From positions 3,502,501-3,566,500 of the forward strand of contig NZ_AP024469.1 in NCBI RefSeq assembly GCF_016865365.1: 64,000 nt of DNA. Direction: 5' to 3'. Source of the DNA: Geobacter sp. SVR. GTDB lineage: Bacteria > Desulfobacterota > Desulfuromonadia > Geobacterales > Pseudopelobacteraceae. A program made the position numbers and the translations under genes. The notes beneath the pieces are model-generated. The model was given only the letters and a program-made list of their open reading frames with translations, made no database searches and had not been told where the DNA came from. This document shows, piece by piece, positions 45,008-55,070 of the stretch; the first letter of the stretch is position 1, and every line of letters begins with the position of its first letter.

Positions 45008-45977
45008 GTGGAACAAAATAAAGCCTTGATAAGTGGCGTGTCAGGCCAGGATGGTGCATATCTCGCACGCCTGCTGCTTGAAAAAGGGTATGAAGTTCAC
45101 GGAACAGTACGTGACGCCCAGATGTCTTCCTTCTCAAGTCTTCAGCAACTCGGCATCAAAGATCAGATCACGTTCCATTCCATGGCGCTCAACGACTTCC
45201 GCAGCGTTCTACAGGTGCTGTCCAAGATCCAGCCCGATGAGATCTACAACTTGGCTGGCCAGAGTTCGGTGGGGCTTTTCCTTTGACCAGCCGGTTGAAA
45301 CCCTGGAGAGCATCAGCGTCGGCACACTCAACCTTCTTGAAGCGATCCGTTTTACCCGCAGGGAGATTAAACTGTACAACGCCGGCTCCAGCGAATGTTT
45401 CGGCAATACCGGTGGCTGCCCGGCGGATGAAGAGACTCCCTTTCGCCCGCGTAGCCCCTATGCCGTGGCCAAGGCGACTGCCTTCTGGGAGGTGGCCAAC
45501 TACCGTGAGGCATACAATCTTTTTGCCTGCACCGGTATTCTCTTCAACCACGAATCGCCCTTGCGGCCTGAGCGCTTTGTCACCAAAAAGATCGTCAAGG
45601 CGGCCCGCCGCATAGCTTCCGGTAGCAGCGAGAAGCTGCATCTTGGCAACATATTCATCGCCCGCGACTGGGGCAGCGCCGAAGAGTACGTTGAAGCCAC
45701 GTGGCTGATGCTGCAGCAGGACCGGCCTGAAGACTTTGTCATCGCCACCTGTGAGACCAACACGTTGGAAGATTTCGTTGCGGCAGTGTTCCAGGCTGTT
45801 GGACTGGATTGGCGGGAACATGTTATCAGTGATCCGGCACTCTTGCGCCCCTCCGAAATCATGGTCAGTAAAGGCAATCCTGCCAAGGCATTTCAAAAGC
45901 TGGGCTGGCGGGCAAGCCGAAAGATGCGTGATGTGATTGCCTTGATCATCGATTCAGAGCAGAATTCAACATATTAA
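45008..45977 (+). pseudogene. second GDP-mannose 4,6-dehydratase-like gene, frameshifted
   Basis: The GTG at 45008 starts [26 protein letters not shown], a short Gmd-type SDR. The frame ends in GQSSVGLFL at a TGA (45284-45286), while the +2 frame goes on as FDQPVETLESISVGTLNLLEA and runs intact to 45977. Removing one T from the TTTT run near 45277-45280 gives SSVGLSFDQPVE, the expected sequence. So a single-base insertion (or a sequencing error) breaks it. The YAVAKATAFW motif is intact. When functional it would give about 322 residues, the size of short Gmd proteins associated with GDP-rhamnose or GDP-6-deoxytalose pathways. The parallel gmd may make it redundant. Confidence 0.88.
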
Positions 45978-45996
45978 GAGCGGAGATTTTTATTCC

Positions 45997-47421
45997 ATGA
46001 TCATCCCCGTAATCCTATCCGGCGGCACCGGCAGCCGTCTATGGCCGCTATCCCGAGAACTGTATCCGAAACAGCTGCTGCCTCTTGTCAATGATCAGAC
46101 AATGCTCCAAAACACTGTGCTTCGCACCAAAGGTCAGGAAGATGTGGCCGAGCCGATCATTGTCTGCAATGAAGAGCACCGTTTCATGGTAGCCGAACAA
46201 CTCCGCTCCATTTCAGCCACACCCAAAGCCATACTGCTGGAGCCGGTGGGGCGGAATACGGCACCCGCTGTTGCTGTGGCGGCGCTGCACGCTCTCGTCG
46301 ATGCCAATGACCCTCTCCTGCTGATTCTGCCATCCGACCATGTCATTCAGAACTTCGCCTGTTTTCACAAGGCGGTTGCTGAAGGCGCAGAGCTTGCCAG
46401 AAATGGCATGCTGGTCACATTCGGTATCGTGCCGAATGCCCCGGAATCCGGTTATGGGTATATAAAGGCGGGGGAAGCGCTAAGAGTCAAGGGTGTGGCG
46501 GCGGGGGCTTTCAAGGTCGAGCAGTTTGTGGAAAAACCGGACCAGGCCACGGCCGAGCAGTATCTGGCTTCGGGCGACTATTATTGGAACAGCGGGATGT
46601 TCCTTTTCAGTGCGAACTCCTATCTGCAGGAACTGGAGCAATGCGCCCCAGAGATGGTGCGGGCATGCCGCATGTCTATCGAGCTTGCCAAATCGGATCA
46701 GGATTTTGTCAGGCTGGATAAATCGGCCTTTGCTTCATGCCTTTCCGATTCGATCGACTACGCTGTAATGGAAAAAACGGACAAAGCCGTTGTTATTCCC
46801 CTTGATACCGGTTGGAACGATGTCGGTGCGTGGTCGGCATTGTGGGAGATTGGCGAGAAAGACAAGGATGGGAATGTGGTGCGGGGAGATGTTATTGCCC
46901 ACGACAGCCATGGCTGTTACTTCCAGTCAAATAACAGGCTGGTAACCGCCGTCGGCCTTGAAGATCATGTAATCGTAGAAACCGCCGACGCCGTGCTGGT
47001 AGCTCCTAAAAATCGGGTACAGGATGTAAAATCCATCGTTAATCAATTGAATGCGCAGGGCCGTTCTGAGTCGGTGATCCATCGCAAGGTATACCGTCCC
47101 TGGGGTGCCTATCAATCGGTAGACAACGCTGAACGTTTCCAGGTGAAGCGGATCACGGTGAATCCGGGGGCAACACTTTCGCTCCAGATGCATCATCACC
47201 GGGCTGAACACTGGATCGTGGTGAAGGGAACGGCGTGCATTACAAAAGGTGCTGAAACCATCATGCTGTCGGAAAACCAGTCGGTATACATCCCCCTCGG
47301 CGTGACACATCGCCTTGAAAATCCCGGGGTCATTCCGCTGGAATTGATAGAGGTACAGTCGGGGAGTTATCTCGGGGAGGATGATATTGTCAGGTTTGAA
47401 GACCACTACGGTCGAACCTGA
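45997..47421 (+). CDS. manC: mannose-1-phosphate guanylyltransferase / mannose-6-phosphate isomerase
   Basis: A 474-residue bifunctional type II enzyme. The N-domain has the nucleotidyl motif [39 protein letters not shown] and [13 protein letters not shown] follow. After a left-handed helix the C-terminal cupin has [20 protein letters not shown] and [18 protein letters not shown], the isomerase metal site. It makes GDP-mannose from Man-1-P and can convert Fru-6-P to Man-6-P, feeding gmd. It sits just before manB. Confidence 0.94.
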   Translation: MIIPVILSGGTGSRLWPLSRELYPKQLLPLVNDQTMLQNTVLRTKGQEDVAEPIIVCNEEHRFMVAEQLRSISATPKAILLEPVGRNTAPAVAVAALHALVDANDPLLLILPSDHVIQNFACFHKAVAEGAELARNGMLVTFGIVPNAPESGYGYIKAGEALRVKGVAAGAFKVEQFVEKPDQATAEQYLASGDYYWNSGMFLFSANSYLQELEQCAPEMVRACRMSIELAKSDQDFVRLDKSAFASCLSDSIDYAVMEKTDKAVVIPLDTGWNDVGAWSALWEIGEKDKDGNVVRGDVIAHDSHGCYFQSNNRLVTAVGLEDHVIVETADAVLVAPKNRVQDVKSIVNQLNAQGRSESVIHRKVYRPWGAYQSVDNAERFQVKRITVNPGATLSLQMHHHRAEHWIVVKGTACITKGAETIMLSENQSVYIPLGVTHRLENPGVIPLELIEVQSGSYLGEDDIVRFEDHYGRT

Positions 47422-47467
47422 TTTCACCGCAGAGAACGCGCCCTCTGCGGTAATTAAGGAGATCTGC

Positions 47468-48871
47468 ATGAATTTAAACTGCTTCAAGGCCTACGACATC
47501 CGCGGTCGAGTACCCGATGAACTGAATGAGGATATCGCCTACCGCATCGGCAGGGCCTACGCCGAACTTCTGAAACCAGCCAGGGTTATCATCGGCCGTG
47601 ATATCCGCCTGTCAAGCGCATCCCTGGCCGACGCCCTGACGGGTGGTCTGACCGATGGCGGCAGCGATGTGTTCGACATCGGCATCTGCGGGACCGAGCA
47701 GGTCTATTTTGCCACATTCCATGAAGGGATGGACGGCGGCATCATGGTGACCGCCAGCCACAACCCTATGGACTATAATGGCATGAAGCTGGTGCGCGAG
47801 GGGTCGCGGCCGATCAGCGGCGACAGCGGCCTGAACGAGATCAGGGAACTGGTACGGACCAACCGCTTCGTCCCGCAAGGAAAGACTGGCACTGTTACCC
47901 CCCTGGACATCGATGCGGCGTATGTCTCTCACCTGCTTGGCTACGTGGATGGTGCTGCCCTGCGTCCCCTGAAGGTGGTGGTGAATGCCGGCAATGGCTG
48001 CGCCGGCCATACCATCGACCTGCTGGAACGGCATCTCCCCTTTTCGTTCATCAAGGTGCACCACGAGGCGGACGGGAACTTCCCCAACGGCATCCCCAAT
48101 CCGCTCCTGCCGGAGAATCGTGCCGCGACAATTGCCGCGGTGAAGGAGCACAACGCGGACGTCGGCATCGCCTGGGACGGGGACTTCGACCGCTGTTTCC
48201 TGTTCGATGGGCAGGGCAACTTCATCGAAGGGTATTATATCGTGGGCCTTTTAGCCTCCGCCATACTGGTGAAGCATCCCGGTGCCAGGATCATCCACGA
48301 CCCGCGCCTGACCTGGAATACGGTGGATATCGTCCAGAGCGCCGGAGGGACACCTGTCATGAGTAAGACCGGGCACGCTTTCATCAAAGAGCGGATGCGG
48401 GCTGAGGATGCTGTGTACGGCGGTGAGATGAGCGCCCACCATTATTTCAGAAATTTCGCTTACTGCGACAGCGGCATGATCCCCTGGCTGCTGGTGCTGG
48501 AGATCATGTGCAAGACGGGGAAGAAACTTTCGGAACTGGTCGGGGAAAGAATGCGCATGTTCCCGGCCAGTGGCGAGATCAATCGGACAATAGCTGATCC
48601 CGGTGCTTCCATTGCGAGAGTGAAGGAACGGTACCACCCTTTGGCGCTGGTCGTTGACAATACCGATGGTGTGAGTATGGAGTTTGCCCATTGGCGTTTC
48701 AACCTCCGCTGCTCAAATACCGAGCCTGTCCTCAGGCTCAACGTGGAATCGAGGGGGGATGAGGGAATCATGTCTGACAAGACCGCGGAGCTGTTACAGC
48801 TTGTGGATACCGCTGAGATGCGAGGCCGCGAGGCCCTAATCGTCAACTTCATCTCGACGGCCTGTAAGTAG
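47468..48871 (+). CDS. manB: phosphomannomutase
   Basis: A 467-residue alpha-D-phosphohexomutase. [23 protein letters not shown] starts the protein; the phosphoserine is in [13 protein letters not shown]; the metal loop is [22 protein letters not shown] is the sugar-binding loop with the pattern of ManB/CpsG; and [14 protein letters not shown] the phosphate loop. It turns Man-6-P into Man-1-P for ManC. AAGGAG lies before the ATG at 47468; an upstream in-frame start overlapping manC lacks support. Confidence 0.94.
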   Translation: MNLNCFKAYDIRGRVPDELNEDIAYRIGRAYAELLKPARVIIGRDIRLSSASLADALTGGLTDGGSDVFDIGICGTEQVYFATFHEGMDGGIMVTASHNPMDYNGMKLVREGSRPISGDSGLNEIRELVRTNRFVPQGKTGTVTPLDIDAAYVSHLLGYVDGAALRPLKVVVNAGNGCAGHTIDLLERHLPFSFIKVHHEADGNFPNGIPNPLLPENRAATIAAVKEHNADVGIAWDGDFDRCFLFDGQGNFIEGYYIVGLLASAILVKHPGARIIHDPRLTWNTVDIVQSAGGTPVMSKTGHAFIKERMRAEDAVYGGEMSAHHYFRNFAYCDSGMIPWLLVLEIMCKTGKKLSELVGERMRMFPASGEINRTIADPGASIARVKERYHPLALVVDNTDGVSMEFAHWRFNLRCSNTEPVLRLNVESRGDEGIMSDKTAELLQLVDTAEMRGREALIVNFISTACK

Positions 48872-48973
48872 TACAAAATTTCATGAGGAAATTATTAAGT
48901 TTATCTTTACTGTCCTTCATGATATAGAATTTTTCCCTTATCATCACCCTTGATCAATATACGGACCTTTCCG

Positions 48974-50380
48974 ATGCTCAAACAACAGGCGCGATTATTT
49001 ACCAGGCTGGCAGTTGCGGTGGATGCGGCCTGTATCGTTGCGGCCCTCCCTCTCTCGTATGCCTTTATCCAGTCTTTTGACCAACGGCTTGCCCATTTTC
49101 AAACTTACAGCTGGGTTCTGTTGATCATCCTCCCGGTCTGGCTGTTTCTGCTTGCCCATTGTGGCCTGTATGCATCGTTGCGTACCAGAACATTTCCACA
49201 AATTATCGGCTCACTACTCAAGGTCCATCTATTCGGCGGCATTTTAGTTGCTTCCGCCATATATTTGGTCGATCCGAAAGGATTCAGCCGACTGCTCCTG
49301 ATCACGAATATCGTTACCTGTCTTTTTTTGCTTACTGCGGCCAAGGGCGGCATAAAACTGCTGCTGAGTCACTTTCGCCGCAAAGGTTATAACATCAGAC
49401 ACATCCTCATAGTCGGAACCGGAGAGAAATTACAACACTTTGTCGATCTCATCCGGCGGCATGCCGACTGGGGACTTGTGATCTCTGGTATTGTGGATTT
49501 TTGTGAAGATCCCAAACAGTTCCCCGGTTGCATCGATCTGGGGCACATGGATGATCTTATAGACACCTGCAAACTAAACCCCATTGACGAGGTTGTTTTC
49601 TCTGTCCCACCAGAGAAGCTGACGGCAATGGATCATTACATTAGTACACTACAGGAAATGGGCATTACCGTGCGGATGGTAATAGATCTCTATGATTTTC
49701 CCACATCCCGCAAGGAACTCTCGCTCTTCCACGGTGATATCCCGATGCTTACCTTTCATAGCAAGGCGTTCGATGCCGAGCAGCTTTTTCTCAAGCGTTG
49801 CCTGGATATCATCGGCGCCATTGCCGGTCTTGCCATCAATGTGGTGTTGTTCCCTTTGATCGCTCTGGCCATAAAGCTCGATTCGCCCGGGCCGATTTTT
49901 TTCGGACAGCCGCGTGTGCGGGAAAACGGTCGTCGTTTCATCTGCTGGAAATTCAGAACGATGCATGTTGATGCCGAAGCGCAGAAACAGAAGTTGATGG
50001 CCTTGAACGAGATGAAAGGGGCTATGTTCAAAATAAAGAACGATCCACGGGTGACGAGAGTAGGCCGATTTCTGCGCAAAACTAGTCTGGATGAATTTCC
50101 ACAATTCTGGAATGTGCTACATGGGGAAATGAGTCTGGTAGGTACCCGCCCTCCAACTCCTGACGAAGTAGCCAACTATCAGAACTGGCATCGTAAAAGG
50201 ATAAGCATCAAACCGGGCATCACTGGACTTTGGCAGGTAAGTGGCAGAAGTCAGGTGCAGGATTTCGACGATGTCGTTAAGCTGGATCTGATTTACATCG
50301 AGACATGGACCATTTGGATGGATATCAGAATTCTACTAAAAACTCCATTGGTGATGCTGGCTCGACGAGGAGCAAGCTGA
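48974..50380 (+). CDS. WcaJ-like undecaprenyl-phosphate sugar phosphotransferase
   Basis: A 468-residue polyisoprenyl-phosphate hexose-1-phosphate transferase. Four N-terminal membrane helices (first 120 residues), a CoA-binding-like domain (ILIVGTGEKLQHFVDLI), a re-entrant helix (LDIIGAIAGLAINVVLFPLIALAIKLDSPGPIFF) and the catalytic block ICWKFRTM, TSLDEFPQFWNVLHGEMSLVGTRPPTPDEV and GITGLWQVSGR. This layout is that of WcaJ/WbaP, which load Glc-1-P or Gal-1-P on the lipid carrier. It should initiate the Wzx/Wzy-polymer of this locus. The ATG at 48974 is a choice; a TTG eight codons earlier is possible. Confidence 0.9.
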   Translation: MLKQQARLFTRLAVAVDAACIVAALPLSYAFIQSFDQRLAHFQTYSWVLLIILPVWLFLLAHCGLYASLRTRTFPQIIGSLLKVHLFGGILVASAIYLVDPKGFSRLLLITNIVTCLFLLTAAKGGIKLLLSHFRRKGYNIRHILIVGTGEKLQHFVDLIRRHADWGLVISGIVDFCEDPKQFPGCIDLGHMDDLIDTCKLNPIDEVVFSVPPEKLTAMDHYISTLQEMGITVRMVIDLYDFPTSRKELSLFHGDIPMLTFHSKAFDAEQLFLKRCLDIIGAIAGLAINVVLFPLIALAIKLDSPGPIFFGQPRVRENGRRFICWKFRTMHVDAEAQKQKLMALNEMKGAMFKIKNDPRVTRVGRFLRKTSLDEFPQFWNVLHGEMSLVGTRPPTPDEVANYQNWHRKRISIKPGITGLWQVSGRSQVQDFDDVVKLDLIYIETWTIWMDIRILLKTPLVMLARRGAS

Positions 50381-50404
50381 GATTCTGAAAAAGTGGTGGG
50401 TCTT

Positions 50405-50566
50405 TCATGCTTCGAAATTGAACCATTTCCGTCGCTTCTTGGTGTTCATGTTTTCGCGAATGAGAAGGTCATCATCGATACCGCAGCAGACGTTGTTTGC
50501 CTCTGAGCATGCGGCAATGCAGCACCAGGATTTGGGACAGGTGGAACATAACATTTTCACCCCCAT
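50405..50566 (-). CDS. very small Cys-rich protein
   Basis: A 53-residue ORF on the minus strand with ATG at 50564-50566; another in-frame ATG four codons later has GGGGGTG just upstream. It has seven or eight cysteines in the first half, LCSTCPKSWCCIAACSE then NNVCCGIDDD, and a basic C-terminus (TKKRRKWFNFEA). The pattern suggests metal binding (zinc or iron-sulfur) or a redox-active small protein. It converges with the WcaJ-like gene and is divergent from the YjbH-like gene. No known family was recognised; it recalls in style the Cys-rich protein at 18597-18812 but is not alignable by eye. Confidence 0.55.
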   Translation of the reverse strand: MGVKMLCSTCPKSWCCIAACSEANNVCCGIDDDLLIRENMNTKKRRKWFNFEA

Positions 50567-50774
50567 ATGCGGGCCTGCCTGTTTTTTCTAATCTTATAAT
50601 AGAAGCCAAACCTGTCAAGGTGGCACGTTAAAAAAAACCAGAATTATCTATTCGCCCTGTCCCCCAGAGGTGGGGTAAAAACTGGAAAATCAAGAACTTG
50701 AGCATTCATTGACTGTTAGTGGGTCGGCTGTATTCCAGTATCTCTGCAGCCTGTGTGTGAAATAAACGGTGAAC

Positions 50775-53084
50775 ATGTTTCTGAAGGTTCTGAAAAGCGA
50801 GGAGTTTGTGAGATATTGGCTTTGCCTCTTCTTAATAGGGAGTGTTTGTATTTCAAGCGGAATAGCTTCAGCGGAACCAGCAACCTTCCACAACGGCCTC
50901 TCACTGCAGGGATATACTGGTATCCTCAACACCCCCAGCGCCCATGTGACTGAAGAAGGGTGGTTCTACGGGCTCTATACGAATCAAAAAGACTTAGAAT
51001 TTAGAAATGACGGGAAAATTCAGGAAAATTATCTATTCTCGGTAGGCCTTTTTAACTTTGTAGAATTGGGCGGAAGGTTCACCGAACTGACATCTCAGCA
51101 AGGCGGTTTTATAATCCGAGACCTCTCTGCAAGTATAAAGGTAACTAGTGAACCGCTTTTCAGAAGATACTCTTACATCCCGGTATTAGCTGCCGGTATT
51201 GAAGACATCGGAGGCGGAGCAACCTTTTTTAGGACAAAATACATTGTCGGTTCGCAGGACATCTGGCGCCTCCGCCTCTCAGTCGGCTACGGCGACGGCC
51301 CCGACCGCATGAAAGGTGTCTTTGCCGGTGGCGAATTCAAGGCCCACGACTGGGTATACCTGCTGGGAGAGTACGATACCAGGGAGACGAACGTAGGAGC
51401 CAGAATTGTATTGCCCCAGTTCTGGAAAGTACCGATCCAGTTCACTGCTACCGCCAAAACTTCTCTTGATTACAAGCCGGGCAACTTCGATGTTGCGGTA
51501 GGTTTCAGCCTGCCGTTGGATTTCAAAGTCAGGAAGCAGGGACCGGGGACCGGGAACCGGGGACCGGCAGAACCTTCTGAGAACCAGATCCCGGAGACTG
51601 AGCCTTCTTCTGAAAGCAGGGGAGTGGTATCCTCTTCTGAAAAGCAGGATTCGATGCACCCTGTCCAAAAACAGGGTACAACCTCAATCTCGCCCAATCA
51701 CCAGTCACCAGCATCCGATTCTCCGGTTTCACCGATCCCCAATACCCAATCCCCAGCCTCTGATTTTTCTGCCTCGGGTTCTGGCCCCTTGGTCCCTGTC
51801 GCCCCGCCAATCCCCAATCTCCAGTCACCAGTAACCACTATAACCGCGCTGCGCGACCGGCTGGTACAGGAAGGCTTTATCAATGTACGCGTGGGAACGA
51901 CCAGTTCTTCCGCACTTGTGATCGAGTACGAGAACGCGCGATTCAATCACAATGAATTGGACGGCGTGGGAATGGTAGCCGGCATTGCCTCACAAATGGC
52001 CCCGGAGGGTACCGAATCGCTTCGTATGGTACTGAAACGCCATGATATCCCGATGGTGCGGTTGACCATGCCGCTGCGCACGGTTCAGGGATTCCTGGAA
52101 GGTAGCGTCACGAGGGGCGAACTCAATGACGCACTTGCAGTCAGCTTCGACACTGCCACGGATGACGCGGATTTTCTGTCCGGCACCGCCAACAAGGGAT
52201 TCCTGAAAAGTTCTTTGATGATTTACCCCGGCCTGACTACGTTCATAGGCACCGAATTCGGCGTATTCGACTATGTGTTGTCCATCAAACCGGACCTGCT
52301 GGTCAATGCCTGGAAAGGCGCGGTAATCAACGCGCGTTGGGACATCCCGATTGCATGGAGCGACAACCTGAACGATGGCGGGGTCTACAGCAGCAGCCGC
52401 AATCCGGCGCGTATGGAACGGCTGATGTTGTTCCAGGCCTTCAAGCCGTTCCCCGATCTCATGGTCAACCTGGGGGCGGGACTGATACAGCCCCACATCT
52501 ATGGCACCCTCAATGAAGCGATGTGGAGCCCGGGCAACGGAACGCACCGTTTCCGCGTACTCCAAGCCTACGGCGAAAACGATCGGACCCATCAGGACGT
52601 GACCTCCTACCTGGGTTCATACCGCTATTATCTGAGTCCGCTCGACCTGTATCTGGAAGGGACCGGTGGTAGGTTCTGGGCTCAGGACACCGGTTTTTCC
52701 GTGGAAATGAAGCGTTTCTTCGGAGACTCTGCTGTTTCCGTTTATTACAAAAACACCGCAGGCACGGATGACAAACGCTGGCAGGCGGCCGGCATCCAGT
52801 TCAGCTTTCCGCTGACCTTCGGCAGGGACATGAAGCACTACTACTCCATGCAGGTGCGCGGCACGGATGAATGGTCATATGCGCAAGAGACTACCCTCAA
52901 GAATCATAACGTGAATGATCCCAGGGGCAGCCTCAACTACCTTGCCCCGTATCCCTTGGCCATCAATCCTCAACCGGTCACCGCCCTCTATCGGGCCTAT
53001 TATAACCGTGACCGCCTGAGCGAGGCCTACATCAGAGGACACCTGGACAGGCTGCGGGAATCCTGGCTCAGATATAAGGACTAA
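50775..53084 (+). CDS. YjbH-like outer-membrane protein of exopolysaccharide secretion
   Basis: A 769-residue protein with N-terminal signal peptide (LCLFLIGSVCISSGIASA) and two beta-rich regions. GLSLQGYTGILNTPSAHVTEEGWFY and LFNFVELGGRF are typical of the YjbH domain, found in EPS loci such as E. coli yjbEFGH and in Vibrio and Geobacter. Residues about 254-355 form a Pro/Ser/Gln-rich linker encoded by a heptamer-rich repeat and C-rich counterpart, without shift of frame; the domain resumes at TTITALRDRLVQEGFINVRVG. It likely forms a second barrel for polymer passage or surface retention. ATG 50775 was chosen over an upstream GTG (50769). Confidence 0.85.
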   Translation: MFLKVLKSEEFVRYWLCLFLIGSVCISSGIASAEPATFHNGLSLQGYTGILNTPSAHVTEEGWFYGLYTNQKDLEFRNDGKIQENYLFSVGLFNFVELGGRFTELTSQQGGFIIRDLSASIKVTSEPLFRRYSYIPVLAAGIEDIGGGATFFRTKYIVGSQDIWRLRLSVGYGDGPDRMKGVFAGGEFKAHDWVYLLGEYDTRETNVGARIVLPQFWKVPIQFTATAKTSLDYKPGNFDVAVGFSLPLDFKVRKQGPGTGNRGPAEPSENQIPETEPSSESRGVVSSSEKQDSMHPVQKQGTTSISPNHQSPASDSPVSPIPNTQSPASDFSASGSGPLVPVAPPIPNLQSPVTTITALRDRLVQEGFINVRVGTTSSSALVIEYENARFNHNELDGVGMVAGIASQMAPEGTESLRMVLKRHDIPMVRLTMPLRTVQGFLEGSVTRGELNDALAVSFDTATDDADFLSGTANKGFLKSSLMIYPGLTTFIGTEFGVFDYVLSIKPDLLVNAWKGAVINARWDIPIAWSDNLNDGGVYSSSRNPARMERLMLFQAFKPFPDLMVNLGAGLIQPHIYGTLNEAMWSPGNGTHRFRVLQAYGENDRTHQDVTSYLGSYRYYLSPLDLYLEGTGGRFWAQDTGFSVEMKRFFGDSAVSVYYKNTAGTDDKRWQAAGIQFSFPLTFGRDMKHYYSMQVRGTDEWSYAQETTLKNHNVNDPRGSLNYLAPYPLAINPQPVTALYRAYYNRDRLSEAYIRGHLDRLRESWLRYKD
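51536..51838 (+). repeat. heptamer-rich repeat segment inside the YjbH-like coding region
   Basis: AGGGACCGGGGACCGGGAACC (51538-51558 region) opens a segment that closes with C-rich units such as CCCAATCACCAGTCACCAG and CAATCTCCAGTCACCAGTAACC. These resemble the arms of the intergenic hairpin repeats but are longer and spread over 300 bases. It is in frame and has no stop codon. Confidence 0.7.
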
Positions 53085-53180
53085 ACAGCCTGAAAAATCG
53101 ATTCCTCAACGTAAAGTATTATAGATTTACTGGAAAAAGCGATCAGCAGGCGAAACGCTCTGACCTCACATTTTAAAACA

Positions 53181-53211
53181 TTGACATGCTTCCTTTAATC
53201 CCTTATATAAT
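53181..53211 (+). promoter_or_regulatory. sigma-70-type promoter of the lipoprotein gene
   Basis: TTGACA (53181-53186) and TATAAT (53206-53211) are both perfect matches, 19 bases apart (or 17 bases to TATATA at 53204). The leader to the ATG at 53281 would be about 60 bases, ending in AGGAGG. It suggests strong constitutive expression. Confidence 0.75.
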
Positions 53212-53280
53212 GCTAGCCTAATATTCAATATGTTTTGACTAGTTGACTTGGCAATACACACTAACAGGAGGGAACAACAC

Positions 53281-54003
53281 ATGAAAAAGTTCTTGAAGAT
53301 GTTCGGTTTCGTCGGATTGCTGGCCGGGATGTTGATGGTAGCAGGTTGCGGGGATGATGCCGCCAAGGCCCCCACAGGTAAGGTTGTCAAGGGGCCGGTA
53401 AACGGCGCCACTGTTTCATTTGCAAATTCAGCACTCACCGCGACTACCGATGCCAACGGTAATTACACGATTCTGGTGCCTGGCGCGGCTGTGACCTCGA
53501 CCGGTGGAACATATTTCGACCTGGCTACCAACACCTCCAAAACAGCGCCTACACTCACCGCTGCGGCTGGCGCAACGGCTATCACCCCGATCACCACCGT
53601 TCTGAACCAACTGTCCGGTCAGGCAAAAATCGACTTCACTGCAGCTCTGACTAAACTGGGCATTACCAATCCCCTCACTGATTCGCTTGCAACGGTTACC
53701 AGCTCCAACAGAGTTGCTATCACCCTGAATGAAATTCTGGGGGATGCAATTGCGTCGGGGGCTTCCAACACCGATGTGAATACCTTTGCGGCCAACATTG
53801 CAACTTCTGTCAATACCACCGTACCTGCATCGGAAAGCGCACTGGCAACTGCAGCTTCGGGGGCAGCAGCTGGTACGAGTATTTCGACAACCTCGTTCAA
53901 CACGATCGCCGATGCTGTAAACGAGCTCCCCAATAACGGCACCCTGCCGACCGGTTCGACCGGCGGTACCGGTGGTACCGGCGGCACGGGACCAAACTTC
54001 TAA
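53281..54003 (+). CDS. lipoprotein of unknown function
   Basis: A 240-residue secreted lipoprotein: MKKFLKMFGFVGLLAGMLM then lipobox VAGCGDD. The mature part begins GKVVKGPVNGATVSFAN, a carboxypeptidase-regulatory-like beta motif (VxGxVxGAxV...TDANGNYTI), and continues as an Ala/Thr/Ser-rich domain with helices (VLNQLSGQAKIDFTAAL). It ends with TGGTGGTGGTGPNF. Geobacter genomes hold several similar lipoproteins, but no function is known. ATG 53281 with AGGAGGG eight bases before. Own promoter upstream, terminator downstream: a single-gene unit. Confidence 0.85.
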   Translation: MKKFLKMFGFVGLLAGMLMVAGCGDDAAKAPTGKVVKGPVNGATVSFANSALTATTDANGNYTILVPGAAVTSTGGTYFDLATNTSKTAPTLTAAAGATAITPITTVLNQLSGQAKIDFTAALTKLGITNPLTDSLATVTSSNRVAITLNEILGDAIASGASNTDVNTFAANIATSVNTTVPASESALATAASGAAAGTSISTTSFNTIADAVNELPNNGTLPTGSTGGTGGTGGTGPNF

Positions 54004-54030
54004 TCCAGTCTGAACTGAATGTGTCCGATA

Positions 54031-54064
54031 AAAAGCCCCGCGTTTACACGCGGGGCTTTTTTTT
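54031..54064 (+). terminator. Rho-independent terminator after the lipoprotein gene
   Basis: AAAAGCCCCGCG (54031-54042), a six-base loop, CGCGGGGCTTTT and more T to 54064: a 12-bp perfect stem with T tract. The IS1595-type terminal repeat starts directly at its 3' end, so the element entered right after the terminator. Confidence 0.93.
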
Positions 54065-54070
54065 ACGGAC

Positions 54071-55070
54071 CTATAACCGAAAAGCAGGTTTTGGTATTAA
54101 GATCCCGCCAACAGTGGATCTTCTGAGTTGAGTTCCAACCGCATGCATCAGCAGTGATTGAAGTTGTTCAAGTATCGGCTTTGCCTTGTAGATGATCTTT
54201 TTCACGCCGTTCTTTGATATTTCCTTTGCCGGGTAGCGATGGTTCCAGCGGAAGACCACTTCGCTGATATATCGTTGAAGGTGCAGTTTGCTCAGGAAAT
54301 GGAACACACCCTGTTTGACCCGTTCAAGAATGGCATTGAACGACTCAGCCGTGTTGTTATGAACGTCGCCGTTCACGAACTCCTTGGCGCCGTGATTCAC
54401 TGACGCGTGGCTGGCATAATCTTCTGCGACCTTCTGGTAAACAGGAAGCTGGTCGCTCATAAGGCCGGCTGTTGTGTCAATAAACCGGTTAACCCGTGGA
54501 GCAAGTTCTGCGTAGCTGTCGTTTGCCACAACGCTTGCCCGCACCTGACCATCACGGTTTGCGGCTACAAAAACGCATGATTTGGCGGTGCCTCTGCCGC
54601 GCTTATGTTTGATATCTTTCTGATAGCGTGGTTTACCGCCAAGGTACTTCTCGTCAAGCTCAACGATTCCGGCAAGGCCAGGCATGGCGTCTGCCTGGGA
54701 AGCCATGATCGCCCGAACGGCATGGCCGACTTTCCAGGCTGTCTTCTGGGATGTGCCGATCCACTTCGCAAGGTAAACCGAAGAAATACCTTTGCTGGAG
54801 TTGATCATGAAGTACATGGCCATCAGCCATGTCCTCAGCGGTAACTTGGTACTATGCAGCGGCGTCTTAGTGGTGACGGTGAATTGCTTGCCACAGGCAG
54901 CACATTCATACAGTCCCAGACGCTTGCCGCTTGCCGCTTGCCGATATGTCCCAAGACTTCACGCCCCTACAATGGGAGCAGATACGGCCTGAAGGCCAAA
55001 TCATCTGTTCCAGATAGCGCCGGCAGGTTTCCTCGTCGGGAAACTGGTTACGAAACTCTTGAATATTCAT
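54071..55070 (-). pseudogene. IS1595-family transposase broken by a 7-bp repeat expansion
   Basis: The N-terminal zinc-ribbon part starts at the ATG (55068-55070): MNIQEFRNQFPDEETCRRYL, with CSHC. After WDISASGK the frame goes into RQASGTV and a stop. The DDE domain (IVELDEKYLGG, LMSDQLPVYQKV, HNNTAESFNAIL) is in another frame, joined through LGLYECAACGKQF. The cause is visible: CGCTTGC occurs three times in tandem at 54921-54941; with two copies the frame would be continuous (ISASGKRLGLYECAAC). The gene is thus off as read, but a one-unit loss would restore about 330 residues. Confidence 0.9.
54921..54941. repeat. CGCTTGC x3 tandem heptamer inside the transposase gene
   Basis: Three perfect 7-bp units. 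Each unit change shifts the frame by one position modulo 3; two units give an intact transposase. A slippage site that could switch the gene on and off, or a one-off inactivating event. Confidence 0.9.
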
